A DNA stretch of 64,000 nt, from NCBI GenBank assembly GCA_033764095.1, contig JANRJF010000068.1:8882-72881 (forward strand), written 5' to 3'. The stretch comes from JBDTMT01 sp033764095. GTDB lineage: Bacteria > Desulfobacterota > Binatia > HRBIN30 > CADEER01. Below are positions 16,904 to 24,919 of this stretch, piece by piece. Position 1 is the stretch's first letter. Every line of letters starts with the position of its first letter. The notes beneath the pieces are model-generated. The model did not search any database. It had not been told where the DNA came from and saw nothing but the letters and a program-made list of their open reading frames with translations. The position numbers and the translations under genes were made by a program.

Positions 16904-16925
16904 CGTCCCGTCGGGAGCCGGGACG
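16904..16925 (+). terminator. Possible comEA terminator
   Basis: CGTCCCG (16904-16910) pairs perfectly with CGGGACG (16919-16925) across an 8-base loop, 16 bases after the comEA stop. No T-tract follows. Between here and the repeat at 17051 nothing further could be assigned. Confidence 0.35.
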
Positions 16926-17050
16926 CACGCCGTACGGCCGACGGTTTCCTTGACAACCAGTCGCTGCCTCGGGCAGTCGGTTAGGTCGTTTGATTGAAAC
17001 CGAGGATCTCGCGCGCGTGGCGTTCCGCATGCCGGTGAAGAAAGAATAGA

Positions 17051-17155
17051 ACTCAACGCAGAGGCGCAGAGTCACAGAGGGCGCAGAGGCATGCAGAAGA
17101 GAAATACTGCTCGTCCTCTCTGCGCTCTTCGCGCCTCTGCCCCTCCGCGTTGAGT
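17051..17155. repeat. Palindromic repeat, family A
   Basis: The left end ACTCAACGCAGAGGCGCAGA (17051-17070) is inverted at the right end (17116-17155, ending CCGCGTTGAGT) with a few mismatches. GCAGAGGC-type units recur inside both arms. It lies just upstream of the thiolase-like gene. Its outer ends (CTCAACxCAGA, TTGAGTCTC) are shared with the repeat at 18350-18505. Similar GCAGAGGCGCAGAG palindromes are, from general knowledge, common non-coding repeats in environmental genomes. Confidence 0.7.
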
Positions 17156-17176
17156 CTCCGGGTTTGGGAGGGGCAT

Positions 17177-18334
17177 TTGGGCAATCTGTCAGGTAAGTAC
17201 GCGATCGTCGGCGTCGGTACCTCGCGCTTCGGCAAGCTGCAGGGCGTCAGCACGATGGGCTTCACGCTGGAGGCCAGCAAGGCGGCGATCGACGACGCCG
17301 GGCTGCCGCGCGACGCGATCGATGGCGTGCTGGTGATGATGCCGGCGATCATGGGCGAGCAGCACGGCTGGGCGGCGCGCGTCGCAGCGTATCTCGGTGT
17401 GGAACCGACCTTCTCGGCGACCATGGATCTCGGCGGCGCCACCGCCTGCGGCTCGGTCGCCACCGCCATGGCGGCGATCGACGCCGGCTACTGCACCAGC
17501 GTGCTGTGCTGCTTCGCGACGCAGAACTGGCCGCAGGGTGTCGCCATGCAGCTTTTCGGCTCGGAGTTCCAGGTGCCGTACGGCGACGTCGGCGCGCTCA
17601 CCCTGATGGGCCACATCAAGCGACGCCAGATGCACGAGCACGGCTACACGCACGAGCAGTACGGTGCCGTGGCGGTCACCTGGCGCGCGCACGCGCTCAA
17701 CAATCCAGACGCGCAGATGAAGAAGCCGATGACGCTCGACCAGTACCTCGCCTCGCGCTGGGTGGTCGAACCGCTGCGCTTGTTCGACTGCTGCCCGAAC
17801 ACCGACGGCGGTGGCGCCTGCGTCGTCACCTCGGTCGAGCGCGCGCGCGATCTCGCCAAGCGCCCGGCGCGCATTCTCGGTGCCGGCCAGAGCCACTCCG
17901 CCGAGATGATCCAGCCGACCGGCCGCGATCCCGGCCGCATCTCCGGCAGCAAGGCGGCCGACCAGCTGTACGCCATGGCCGGCGTGACGCCGCGCGACAT
18001 CGACTGCGCGCAGCTCTACGACGCCTTCACGCCGCGCGTCATGCACGACCTGGTCGCCTACGGTTTCTGCGCACCGGGCGAGGCCGGCGCGTTCGTCGCC
18101 GCCGGCAACTGCACCTACGGCGGCCAACTGCCCTGCAACACCGCCGGCGGCCTGATCTCGGAGGGCCACCTGTCGGGCTTCGGCCACATTCGCGAAGCGG
18201 TGCGCCAGCTGCGCGGCGAGGCCGGTCCGCGCCAGGTGCCGGATACCGAGCTCTGCCTGGTCACCGGTTACGGTGGCGCGCCGCACGAAGCGCCGCCGAC
18301 GGTGAGCTACAGCGGGTTGATCCTGGCGCGCTGA
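17177..18334 (+). CDS. Thiolase-like protein (SCP2/acetyl-CoA acetyltransferase family)
   Basis: A 385-residue member of the SCP2-thiolase-like family: N-terminal AIVGVGTSRFGK, the GGATACGSVA segment holding the likely nucleophilic Cys region, QLYDAFTPRVMHDL in the middle, and NTAGGLISEGHLSGFGH near the C-terminus with its catalytic His. Such proteins usually pair with a DUF35 OB-fold protein, encoded next here. Reactions include thiolytic or retro-aldol cleavage of acyl-CoA. The TTG at 17177 is chosen because GGGAGGGG lies just before it; the frame extends upstream only into repeat sequence. Next to hydantoinase/ketone-carboxylase genes it may cleave a carboxylated ketone after CoA activation (inference). 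Confidence 0.85.
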   Translation: MGNLSGKYAIVGVGTSRFGKLQGVSTMGFTLEASKAAIDDAGLPRDAIDGVLVMMPAIMGEQHGWAARVAAYLGVEPTFSATMDLGGATACGSVATAMAAIDAGYCTSVLCCFATQNWPQGVAMQLFGSEFQVPYGDVGALTLMGHIKRRQMHEHGYTHEQYGAVAVTWRAHALNNPDAQMKKPMTLDQYLASRWVVEPLRLFDCCPNTDGGGACVVTSVERARDLAKRPARILGAGQSHSAEMIQPTGRDPGRISGSKAADQLYAMAGVTPRDIDCAQLYDAFTPRVMHDLVAYGFCAPGEAGAFVAAGNCTYGGQLPCNTAGGLISEGHLSGFGHIREAVRQLRGEAGPRQVPDTELCLVTGYGGAPHEAPPTVSYSGLILAR

Positions 18335-18349
18335 CCCCGCCTGAAACTG

Positions 18350-18505
18350 CTCAACACAGATGAACACAGACCCCGCTCCGCCCGCCCGATGATTCACGGA
18401 GCCTCAACCCATCCTGGAAATGGGAAATGAAAAGGTTGGTGGAGGGTGGGGCTCTGTGGTCATCGGGGTAGGGGGGCGGGCGGATCTGTGTTCATCTGTG
18501 TTGAG
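18350..18505. repeat. Palindromic repeat with perfect 21-base terminal inverted repeats, family B
   Basis: The arms 18350-18370 and 18485-18505 are exact inverted copies, built from the unit ACAGATGAACACAGA. A second, shorter pairing (TCCGCCCGCC against GGCGGGCGGA) lies just inside. It fills the gap between the thiolase-like and DUF35 genes. Outer ends match family A (TTGAGTCTC) and the inner unit matches the repeat at 20830-20940. Confidence 0.75.
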
Positions 18506-18530
18506 TCTCTGATCTGAAGAAGAGGGACGC

Positions 18531-18938
18531 ATGTTCGGAGCGATCGAGAAGCCGTTGCCGCGGCCGACTGAGGACAGCGCGCCGTTCTGGGAAGCGGCGT
18601 TCAGGGGCGAGCTGCGCCTGCAGCGCTGCGGCGACTGCGGACACGTGCGCTTTCCGCCTTCACTGTTGTGTGCACGCTGCCTGTCGGCGAACAGCGAGTG
18701 GGCGAAGATGAGTGGTCGCGGCACGGTCTACAGCTGGGTGATCGTGCACCAGTCGCAGCATCCCGCCTTCAATCCCGATGCGCCCTACAACGTCGTCATC
18801 GTCGAGCTGGAGGAAGGGCCGCGCATGCACGGCACCTTCGTCGGCGACAACGATGACATCCGCATCGGCCTGCCGGTCGAGGTGGTGTTCGACAAGGTCA
18901 GCGACGACACCGCGCTGGTGAAGTGGCGCGCCGCCTAA
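18531..18938 (+). CDS. DUF35 OB-fold, zinc-ribbon acyl-CoA-associated protein
   Basis: The 135-residue protein has an N-terminal helix (PFWEAAFRGELRLQRC), a rubredoxin-like zinc ribbon C-x2-C...C-x2-C (from CGDC to CARC) and a C-terminal OB fold with YNVVIVELEEGPRM. DUF35 proteins bind acyl-CoA and form complexes with SCP2-type thiolases, as in steroid side-chain degradation. The thiolase-like gene directly upstream is the probable partner. The ATG at 18531 follows GAAGAGGGA. Only the palindromic repeat lies between the two genes. Confidence 0.88.
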   Translation: MFGAIEKPLPRPTEDSAPFWEAAFRGELRLQRCGDCGHVRFPPSLLCARCLSANSEWAKMSGRGTVYSWVIVHQSQHPAFNPDAPYNVVIVELEEGPRMHGTFVGDNDDIRIGLPVEVVFDKVSDDTALVKWRAA

Positions 18939-18962
18939 ATTCGCCCCCTCGTCCGTCCGATT

Positions 18963-18999
18963 CCCTCCCCCGCCCAGCGGGGGAGGGCTAGGGTGGGGG
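18963..18999. repeat. Half-copy of the 599-712 repeat family
   Basis: CCCTCCCCCGC (18963-18973) pairs with GCGGGGGAGGG (18977-18987), followed by CTAGGGTGGGGG. This lines up with bases 690-712 of the element at 599-712 with few differences. It sits directly upstream of the hyuB ribosome site (CAGGAG). Confidence 0.6.
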
Positions 19000-19017
19000 C
19001 CCCGCACAGGAGCCACG

Positions 19018-20853
19018 ATGCCAATCGCCAGCCGCGCCAAACCGAACCGCGCCGCCCGCAAGCCGGCGCGGTCACGCGCCGCCACGCCCGCCGTCGACGC
19101 GGTGACCGCGGAGATCATCCGCGGTGCGATGGAGACCGTCTGCTACGAGATGGCGACGCACGTCTCGCTCACCGCGACGACGCCGATCCTCAACCAGTCG
19201 AACGAGCGCAACGCGACGATCCTCGACGGCCGCGGCGCGCTGGCGGCGCTCAGCGTCGGCATCCCGCAGTTCATGCTCAGCTCGACGCTGCCGGTGCGCT
19301 TCGCGCTGCAGTTCTTCGGCGCCGACGGCCTGTTCGACGGCGACGTGCTGGTCGCCAACGATCCCTACCACGGCGGCGGTCACCTGCCGGACTACAACAT
19401 CTTCGCGCCGGTCTTTCACCGCGGCGAGCTGGTGCTGATCGCCTCGATCCAGTGCCACCACGCCGATACCGGCGGCGGTATGCCGGGCGGCTACAACGTC
19501 GACGCGCAGGACATCTGGGCCGAAGGTGTTCGCTTCCCGGCGCTGAAGATCTTCGAGAAGGGCGTCGAGCGCAAAGACGTCTCCTACTTCATGAAGGTCA
19601 ACAACCGCACCCCGACCTTCGTCGGCGACCTGCGCGCGCAGATCGGCGCGGCGCAACTCGGCGTGCGGCGGCTGAAGGACGTCATCGCCCGGCACGGCGT
19701 CGCCGCGGTGCGCGGCGCGGCGCAGTACATGATCGACTATGCGGCGCGGCGCTTCCGCGAGGAGGTGCGCGGCTGGCGCGACGGCGTGTACGAGTCGGAC
19801 GTCTTCGTCGACCACGACCCGAAGGGCAACAAAGACATCCACATCCACTGCAAGGTGACGGTGAAGGGCGAGCGGCTGACCGTCGACTTCAGCGGCTCCG
19901 ACACGCGCGACAACCTCGCCGCCTACTCCACTTTCGGCAACACGCGCGGCTACGTCGTGGCGCAGATCGCCAGCATGATGGATCCGACGATTCCCAAGAA
20001 CGAGGGGTTCTTCGATTCGATCGAGCTGATCGTGCCGGAGGGCTGCTGCCTCAACCCGCCGAAGAACAAGTCGGTCGCCGCCGGCACCCATCACCCCGGC
20101 ACCGAGGTCGGCGAAGCGATCGCCAAGGCGCTGGAGCAGGTGATCCCCGAGCGCTGCTGCCCGCAGATCTACAAGATGGGCATGCCGACGGTGATCTTCG
20201 GCACCAACCCGAAGACCAAGCAGCTCTTCATCGACCACTCGGTCGACACCTTCGGCGCCTACTGCGGCGCGGTGAAGGGGCAGGACGGCTGGGGGGCGAT
20301 GAACGTCAGTTTCGGCAACCTGATTCGCGCCACCGGCGAGATCAACGAGAGCATCTTCCCGGTGCGCCACCTGGCGCGCGACTACGCCACCGACAGCGGC
20401 GGCGCCGGGCGCTGGCGCGGCTGCCCCGGTACCAAGTACGTGAAACAGATCCTGGCGCCGTCGCAGATCTATACCTACGTCGTCGGCCGCAAGTACCCGA
20501 TGCCCGGTATCGCCGGCGGTCACGACGGCGCGCCCAACGAGCTGCGACTGCGCGCCGGCACCGAGCGCGAGCAGCTCGTCGAGACCACCGCCTTCTACGT
20601 CCCGCACGAGCCGGGCGACCGCTACGAGTACCGCTACGGCGGCGGCGGTGGCTGGGGCGACCCGCTCGAGCGCGAGCCCGAGAAGGTGCTCGACGACGTG
20701 CTCGACGAGTACGTCTCGATCGAGGGCGCCCGCCGCGACTACGGCGTGGTGATTACGGGGACGTTGGAGGCGCTCGACCTGGCGATCGATCAGGCTGCGA
20801 CCGTCTCGCTGCGTCAGGAAATGAAGAACGGAACCACGGATGAACACAGATGA
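19018..20853 (+). CDS. hyuB: Hydantoinase B/oxoprolinase family subunit
   Basis: The 611-residue protein matches the HyuB/acetone-carboxylase alpha-like family: an early AEIIRGAMETVCYEMA, NDPYHGGGHLPD near residues 115-126, HHADTGGGMPGG, and a glycine-rich C-terminal YRYGGGGGWGDP. With HyuA such subunits perform ATP-dependent hydrolysis (hydantoins, oxoproline) or carboxylation of ketones; the sequence alone does not decide which. CAGGAG precedes the ATG at 19018. The last codons and the stop lie inside a palindromic repeat (20830-20940), so the C-terminus ...NGTTDEHR is repeat-derived. HyuA follows about 105 bases later. Confidence 0.9.
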   Translation: MPIASRAKPNRAARKPARSRAATPAVDAVTAEIIRGAMETVCYEMATHVSLTATTPILNQSNERNATILDGRGALAALSVGIPQFMLSSTLPVRFALQFFGADGLFDGDVLVANDPYHGGGHLPDYNIFAPVFHRGELVLIASIQCHHADTGGGMPGGYNVDAQDIWAEGVRFPALKIFEKGVERKDVSYFMKVNNRTPTFVGDLRAQIGAAQLGVRRLKDVIARHGVAAVRGAAQYMIDYAARRFREEVRGWRDGVYESDVFVDHDPKGNKDIHIHCKVTVKGERLTVDFSGSDTRDNLAAYSTFGNTRGYVVAQIASMMDPTIPKNEGFFDSIELIVPEGCCLNPPKNKSVAAGTHHPGTEVGEAIAKALEQVIPERCCPQIYKMGMPTVIFGTNPKTKQLFIDHSVDTFGAYCGAVKGQDGWGAMNVSFGNLIRATGEINESIFPVRHLARDYATDSGGAGRWRGCPGTKYVKQILAPSQIYTYVVGRKYPMPGIAGGHDGAPNELRLRAGTEREQLVETTAFYVPHEPGDRYEYRYGGGGGWGDPLEREPEKVLDDVLDEYVSIEGARRDYGVVITGTLEALDLAIDQAATVSLRQEMKNGTTDEHR

Positions 20854-20940
20854 ACACGGATGGCTTCAGATCGTGATGAATCGAGTTCTTGATTCTCTGT
20901 CGGAGTCAATCTGTGTTCATCCGTGTTCATCCGTGGTTCC
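20830..20940. repeat. Palindromic repeat with 31-base arms, between hyuB and hyuA
   Basis: Arms 20830-20860 and 20910-20940 are inverted copies with two mismatches, each made of tandem GATGAACAC(A/G) units (for example ACGGATGAACACAGATGAAC). The left arm is read through by hyuB and supplies its final residues and stop. The right arm ends 18 bases before the hyuA ATG. It is related to the unit in the repeat at 18350-18505. Confidence 0.75.
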
Positions 20941-20958
20941 GGCTTTGGTTCTGATGCG

Positions 20959-23016
20959 ATGAGTTACCGCATCGGGATCGACGTCGGCGGCACGTTCACC
21001 GACCTGGTGCTGGCGCGGCCGGATGGCTCGATCGCGCTGGCCAAGAGTCCGACGACGCCGGACGATCAGTCGCGCGGCGTGGTCAACGGCATCGGGCTGC
21101 TCGCCGAGGGTGAAGGGCTGACGCTGCAGGCGCTGCTCAGCAGGACCAGCGCGGTCGTGCACGGCACCACCACCGCCGACAACACGATGATCGAGATGAG
21201 CGGCGCAGTGACCGGCCTGATCACCACGGCGGGACATCGCGACGAGATCGAGCTGCGCCGCGGCTACAAGGAGGACATCTGGGATCCGGCGATCGCGCCG
21301 CCGCCGCCGATCGCACCGCGCCGGCGCCGCATCGGCGTGCCGGAGCGGCTCGACTACGAGGGCCACGTCGTCACGCCGCTCGACGAGGACGCGGTGCGCG
21401 CCGCGCTGAGGCGGCTGAAGCAACTGGGTACCGAATCGCTCGCCGTCGTCTTCATGTTCTCGTTCGTCAACTCGGCGCACGAGCAGCGCGTGCGCGCGAT
21501 CGCCGCCGAGGAGTGTCCGGGGCTGCCGGTGTCGCTGTCGCACGAGGTGATGCCGTCGGCGCCGGAGTTCGAGCGCACCAGCACGACGTTGGTCAACGCC
21601 TTCGTCGGCCCGAAGATCCAACGCTACCTCGAGCGCCTGGTGCGGGCGCTGCGCGAGGCCGGCTACGCGCGCGAGCTGCTGGTCATGCAGTCGAACGGCG
21701 GCATCATGACGCCCGAGTACATCGCGCACCGGCCGGTGACGACGCTCAGCTCCGGTCCGACCGGCGGCGTCATCGCCGCGTGCGCAGTGGCGGGCAGAGC
21801 CGGCGTGCACGACTTCGTCTGCGCCGACATGGGCGGCACCAGCTACGACATCTGTCTGATCCGCGGCGGCCAGCCGGAGGTGAAGGCGGGTTGGAACTGG
21901 CATCACCGCTACCTGGTCGGCCTGCCGATGGTGGACATACACTCGATCGGTGCCGGCGGCGGCTCGATCGCGTCGGTGGTCGCCGGCGCGTTGCAGGTCG
22001 GCCCGCGCAGCGCCGGCGCGCAGCCGGGACCGATCTGCTACGACCGCGGCGGCACGCAGATCACGGTCACCGACGCCAACCTGTTGCTCGGCTATCTGAA
22101 CCCCGGCGACTTCTGCGCCGGTCGCATGACGCTCAAGACCGCCGGCGTGCGCGAGGCGATCGAGGCGCAGGTGGCGAAGCCGCTCGGCGTCGACTGGGTC
22201 GAGGCGGCGCACGGCATCTATCGGCTGGTGAACGCCAACATGGCGAACGCGATCCGCCGCGTCGCGGCGACGCGCGGTGTCGATCCGCGCGGTCTCACCA
22301 TGGTCGCATACGGCGGCAACGGCCCGGTGCACGCCACCGCGCAGGCGGACGAGCTGGCGGTCGAAGAGGTGCTGGTGCCGAAAGTGGCGCCGGCGTTTTC
22401 GGCGCTGGGGCTGCAGCTGTCCGACCACCTGGTCGACGAGATGCATGCCTACATCGCGCCGGTCGGCCAGGCGGATGTGTCACGCGTCAACGCGCTGTTC
22501 GGCGAGATGGAAGCTGCGGCGCGCGGCGTGCTCGGCAAGCGCAAGGAGCAACACAAGCGCGTCGAGGTGCGGCGCTTCCTCAACCTCTGCTACCCGGGCC
22601 AGACCTTCGACATGGCGGTGCCGGTGGCGTCGGCCAATGGCCGCCTCAAGTCAGACAGCCTGGCCGCCACCGTCGAGCGCTTCCACGCCCTGCACGAGGA
22701 GCTGCACACCTACGCCTCGCGCGATGAGCAGCCGATCCTGCGCGGCCTGCGTCTGACGCTGGTCGGCGTCACCGAGAAGCCCGACCTGCCGCGCTTCGGC
22801 CGCTCGAGCAGCAAGCCGCCGCTCAAGGGGCGTCGCCAGGCGTTCTTCGGCGGCCGCTTCGTCAGCGCGCCGCTCTACGACGGCGCCAAGGTGCGCGTCG
22901 GCCACCGCATCGCTGGCCCGGCGATCATCGAGGAGCCGTTCACGACCATCGTCCTGCACCCCAAGCAGGTGGCGACGCTCGACCGGCACGGCAACTACCA
23001 CATCCGCGTCGGGTGA
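20959..23016 (+). CDS. hyuA: Hydantoinase A/oxoprolinase family subunit
   Basis: The 685-residue protein opens with the ASKHA-type phosphate loop GIDVGGTFTD (residues 5-14) and has a second nucleotide-site motif DMGGTSYDICLI (about 290-301), followed by GAGGGSIA and AYGGNGPVHA. It provides the ATPase half of the HyuAB or ketone-carboxylase enzyme encoded with hyuB. The ATG at 20959 is chosen because the frame upstream is only repeat sequence; no strong ribosome site is visible. The acetone/acetophenone carboxylase branch and the N-methylhydantoinase branch are both possible. Confidence 0.9.
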   Translation: MSYRIGIDVGGTFTDLVLARPDGSIALAKSPTTPDDQSRGVVNGIGLLAEGEGLTLQALLSRTSAVVHGTTTADNTMIEMSGAVTGLITTAGHRDEIELRRGYKEDIWDPAIAPPPPIAPRRRRIGVPERLDYEGHVVTPLDEDAVRAALRRLKQLGTESLAVVFMFSFVNSAHEQRVRAIAAEECPGLPVSLSHEVMPSAPEFERTSTTLVNAFVGPKIQRYLERLVRALREAGYARELLVMQSNGGIMTPEYIAHRPVTTLSSGPTGGVIAACAVAGRAGVHDFVCADMGGTSYDICLIRGGQPEVKAGWNWHHRYLVGLPMVDIHSIGAGGGSIASVVAGALQVGPRSAGAQPGPICYDRGGTQITVTDANLLLGYLNPGDFCAGRMTLKTAGVREAIEAQVAKPLGVDWVEAAHGIYRLVNANMANAIRRVAATRGVDPRGLTMVAYGGNGPVHATAQADELAVEEVLVPKVAPAFSALGLQLSDHLVDEMHAYIAPVGQADVSRVNALFGEMEAAARGVLGKRKEQHKRVEVRRFLNLCYPGQTFDMAVPVASANGRLKSDSLAATVERFHALHEELHTYASRDEQPILRGLRLTLVGVTEKPDLPRFGRSSSKPPLKGRRQAFFGGRFVSAPLYDGAKVRVGHRIAGPAIIEEPFTTIVLHPKQVATLDRHGNYHIRVG

Positions 23017-23021
23017 GGAGG

Positions 23022-24137
23022 TTACGCCGCCTTGAAGGCGCGGCCGATCTTCTTGCGGTCCTTGTTGATGTCGCGCAGCGCCGCGATGCCGGCGTCGACC
23101 ACTTCGGCGCCGACCACCTCGTCGGACTCGCCGGCGAGCTCGTCCATGTCGACCCACATCGCGTAGGTCGCCTTGGTGCGCTCGGTGATGATGCCGGCCT
23201 TGAGCAGCGTCTTGATCAGGACGCGGAAGATGTTGGTGCTCTCGCGCATCAGGCGGCGGCGATCGGTGTCGGTGAACGCCTCCATCACGGCGCCGCGCAC
23301 CCACTGCCAGTCGAGGCCGAACTGGGCGTAGATCGCCTGCTTCTGCTCGGAGTTGACCAGGTTGAAGAGCAGCGTCTCGAAGCACTTCGCCGCCCAGGCC
23401 TCGACCTTCTCGTGCTCCTCCTCGCTCAGCTTGGGTACCGTGCGGTCGGCCCAGATCTTGCCGAATTTATGGTGGAAGGCTTCGTCGGTCATCACCATCT
23501 GCACCATGCGGCGCAACAGCGGGTCGTTGGTCTTCGAGTGGATGGTGGCGAAGGCGCCCATCGCCAGGCCTTCGATCAGCATCTGCATGCCGACCAGCTT
23601 CTTGTAGACCTCGGGCGCCAGCACCAGCTCGATCATCAGGTTCTTCAGCGTCGGACCGACCGCCAGCGGGGTTCCCCAGCGGCGCTCGATGTACTTCGCG
23701 AAGGCGGTGACGTGGCGCGCCTCTTCGCGCGTCTGGTTGGCGGCGTACTCCTGCGCGCCGGGATCGCGCAGGATCATGCACAGGCTGGCCGACAGCGACA
23801 GTGCGCCCTGCTCGCCGTGCAGGATGCTGGACAGCGTGAAGCGGGTGTTCTCGTTGGCGAGGTGCAGTTGCTGGCGCTCGTCGAGCTTGTCGGCCACCGC
23901 GCTGTTCAGCTCGACCACCATCGAGCGCGGCATGATGTACTCGTTGGTGAGGTCGAACGGCTCGGCGTAGTTCAGATACGCGGCGTCGGTCGGATCCCAG
24001 AAGTGGTCGTGCGTCGCGGCGATGATCTTGTCGAACGCGTCGGCGCGGTCGCCGTAGCGCTCCGGCTCGATCATCGAAGCGAAGTCGTCGCGATCGACGG
24101 TGTTGTAGATCGGGTCGTGGGTGATGTGCTGCGACAT
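23022..24137 (-). CDS. Ferritin-like diiron protein (AurF/oxygenase-like)
   Basis: This 371-residue, largely helical protein carries a diiron ligand set of the ferritin-like type: Glu in GEQGALS (near 105), E-x-x-H in EEARHV (near 138-143), Glu in EGLAMG (near 187) and D-E-x-x-H in TDEAFHHKFG (near 217-225). This resembles AurF-type N-oxygenases and other diiron oxygenases more than ribonucleotide reductase. Substrate and electron donor are unknown. It is transcribed against hyuA with 5 bases between the stops and diverges from mlaC. GGAG precedes the ATG at 24137. Confidence 0.8.
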   Translation of the reverse strand: MSQHITHDPIYNTVDRDDFASMIEPERYGDRADAFDKIIAATHDHFWDPTDAAYLNYAEPFDLTNEYIMPRSMVVELNSAVADKLDERQQLHLANENTRFTLSSILHGEQGALSLSASLCMILRDPGAQEYAANQTREEARHVTAFAKYIERRWGTPLAVGPTLKNLMIELVLAPEVYKKLVGMQMLIEGLAMGAFATIHSKTNDPLLRRMVQMVMTDEAFHHKFGKIWADRTVPKLSEEEHEKVEAWAAKCFETLLFNLVNSEQKQAIYAQFGLDWQWVRGAVMEAFTDTDRRRLMRESTNIFRVLIKTLLKAGIITERTKATYAMWVDMDELAGESDEVVGAEVVDAGIAALRDINKDRKKIGRAFKAA

Positions 24138-24187
24138 GGGCTCGACTCCTCGCGCGCCGCGACGGCGTCAGTCGGTGAACCGAACTT

Positions 24188-24217
24188 CATAAAGGAGGGA
24201 AGCGCGGCGCTCGTCAA
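24188..24217 (-). promoter_or_regulatory. Possible promoter of the diiron protein gene
   Basis: On the minus strand TTGACG (24212-24217) is followed after 18 bases by TTTATG (24188-24193). The -35 is good and the -10 is weak. The leader would be about 45 bases. Confidence 0.35.
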
Positions 24218-24297
24218 GCCTGGTGCGGCGATGTGCCTGGCTATTTGGCAGACCCTGTCGTAGGGACCGCCGCAGCCTGCGCAAGAGGATGAGTGTG

Positions 24298-24915
24298 ATG
24301 ATTCGATGTGTTGCAGCGATGCTGCTGGCGGTGGCGCTGTGTGGAAGCACGCCGGCGCGGGCCGACGAGGCCGCCGCCACGGCGGTGATCGAGCAGCTCG
24401 ATTCGACGCTGCTGTCGGTGATGAAGGACGCCAAGACGCTCGGCTATCAGGGGCGCTACGACCGTCTGGCGCCGGTGCTGGCCAACACCTTCGACTTCGA
24501 CTTCATGGCGCGCTTCGTTCTCGGCCCCGGCTGGCAGGAGCTGTCGGCCGAGGACCAGCAGCGCTGGATCACTGCATTCACCAAGGTGACCACCGCCACC
24601 TACGCCGGGCGCTTCACCGGCTGGAGCGGCGAGGCGTTCAAGACGCTCGGCCAGGAAGTCGCGCCGCAGGACACGGTGTTCGTCAAGACCATGCTCGATC
24701 GGCCGAAGGACGAGGACGTCGAGCTCACCTATCGCCTGCGCAAGATGCCGGTCGGCTGGCGCGTCGTCGACATCTATCAGAAGGGCACGGTCAGTGAGTT
24801 GGCGTTGCGCCGCTCGGAGTACTCGACGGTGCTGAAGCGCGACGGCTTCGCCAAGCTGCTGGCGACGGTCGATGCCAAGGCGGCGGACTACGCTTCCGGT
24901 GCGCTGACCCAGTAG
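24298..24915 (+). CDS. mlaC: MlaC-like periplasmic phospholipid-binding protein
   Basis: The 205-residue precursor has a signal peptide (cleavage after ARA near residue 22) and the MlaC/Tgt2 pattern: VLANTFDFDFMARFVLG, then WITAFTKVTTATYAGRF and WRVVDIYQKG. MlaC shuttles phospholipids between the inner-membrane MlaFEDB transporter and MlaA at the outer membrane. No mlaFED genes are in the window. The ATG at 24298 stands 9 bases after AAGAGG; an in-frame ATG at 24289 directly abuts that site and is less likely. The mlaA-like gene lies convergent, with a 4-base gap. Confidence 0.87.
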   Translation: MIRCVAAMLLAVALCGSTPARADEAAATAVIEQLDSTLLSVMKDAKTLGYQGRYDRLAPVLANTFDFDFMARFVLGPGWQELSAEDQQRWITAFTKVTTATYAGRFTGWSGEAFKTLGQEVAPQDTVFVKTMLDRPKDEDVELTYRLRKMPVGWRVVDIYQKGTVSELALRRSEYSTVLKRDGFAKLLATVDAKAADYASGALTQ

Positions 24916-24919
24916 GCGC

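Noticed and set aside
16950..16978. TTGACA at 16950-16955 as a promoter for the thiolase-like gene
   Set aside because: No acceptable -10 at 15-19 bases downstream.
16731..17075. 114-codon minus-strand frame after comEA
   Set aside because: It overlaps comEA antisense and a repeat end, has no ribosome site and no domain.
18404..18724. 106-codon minus-strand frame across the repeat and the DUF35 gene
   Set aside because: It lies over a palindromic repeat and antisense to a clear gene.
19072..20847. 591-codon frame antisense to hyuB
   Set aside because: Mirror of the strongly supported HyuB, with no recognisable domain.
24188..24200. Strong AAAGGAGGG ribosome-like site on the plus strand
   Set aside because: No start codon with a supported frame follows at a suitable distance. 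It overlaps the proposed -10 of the divergent gene.
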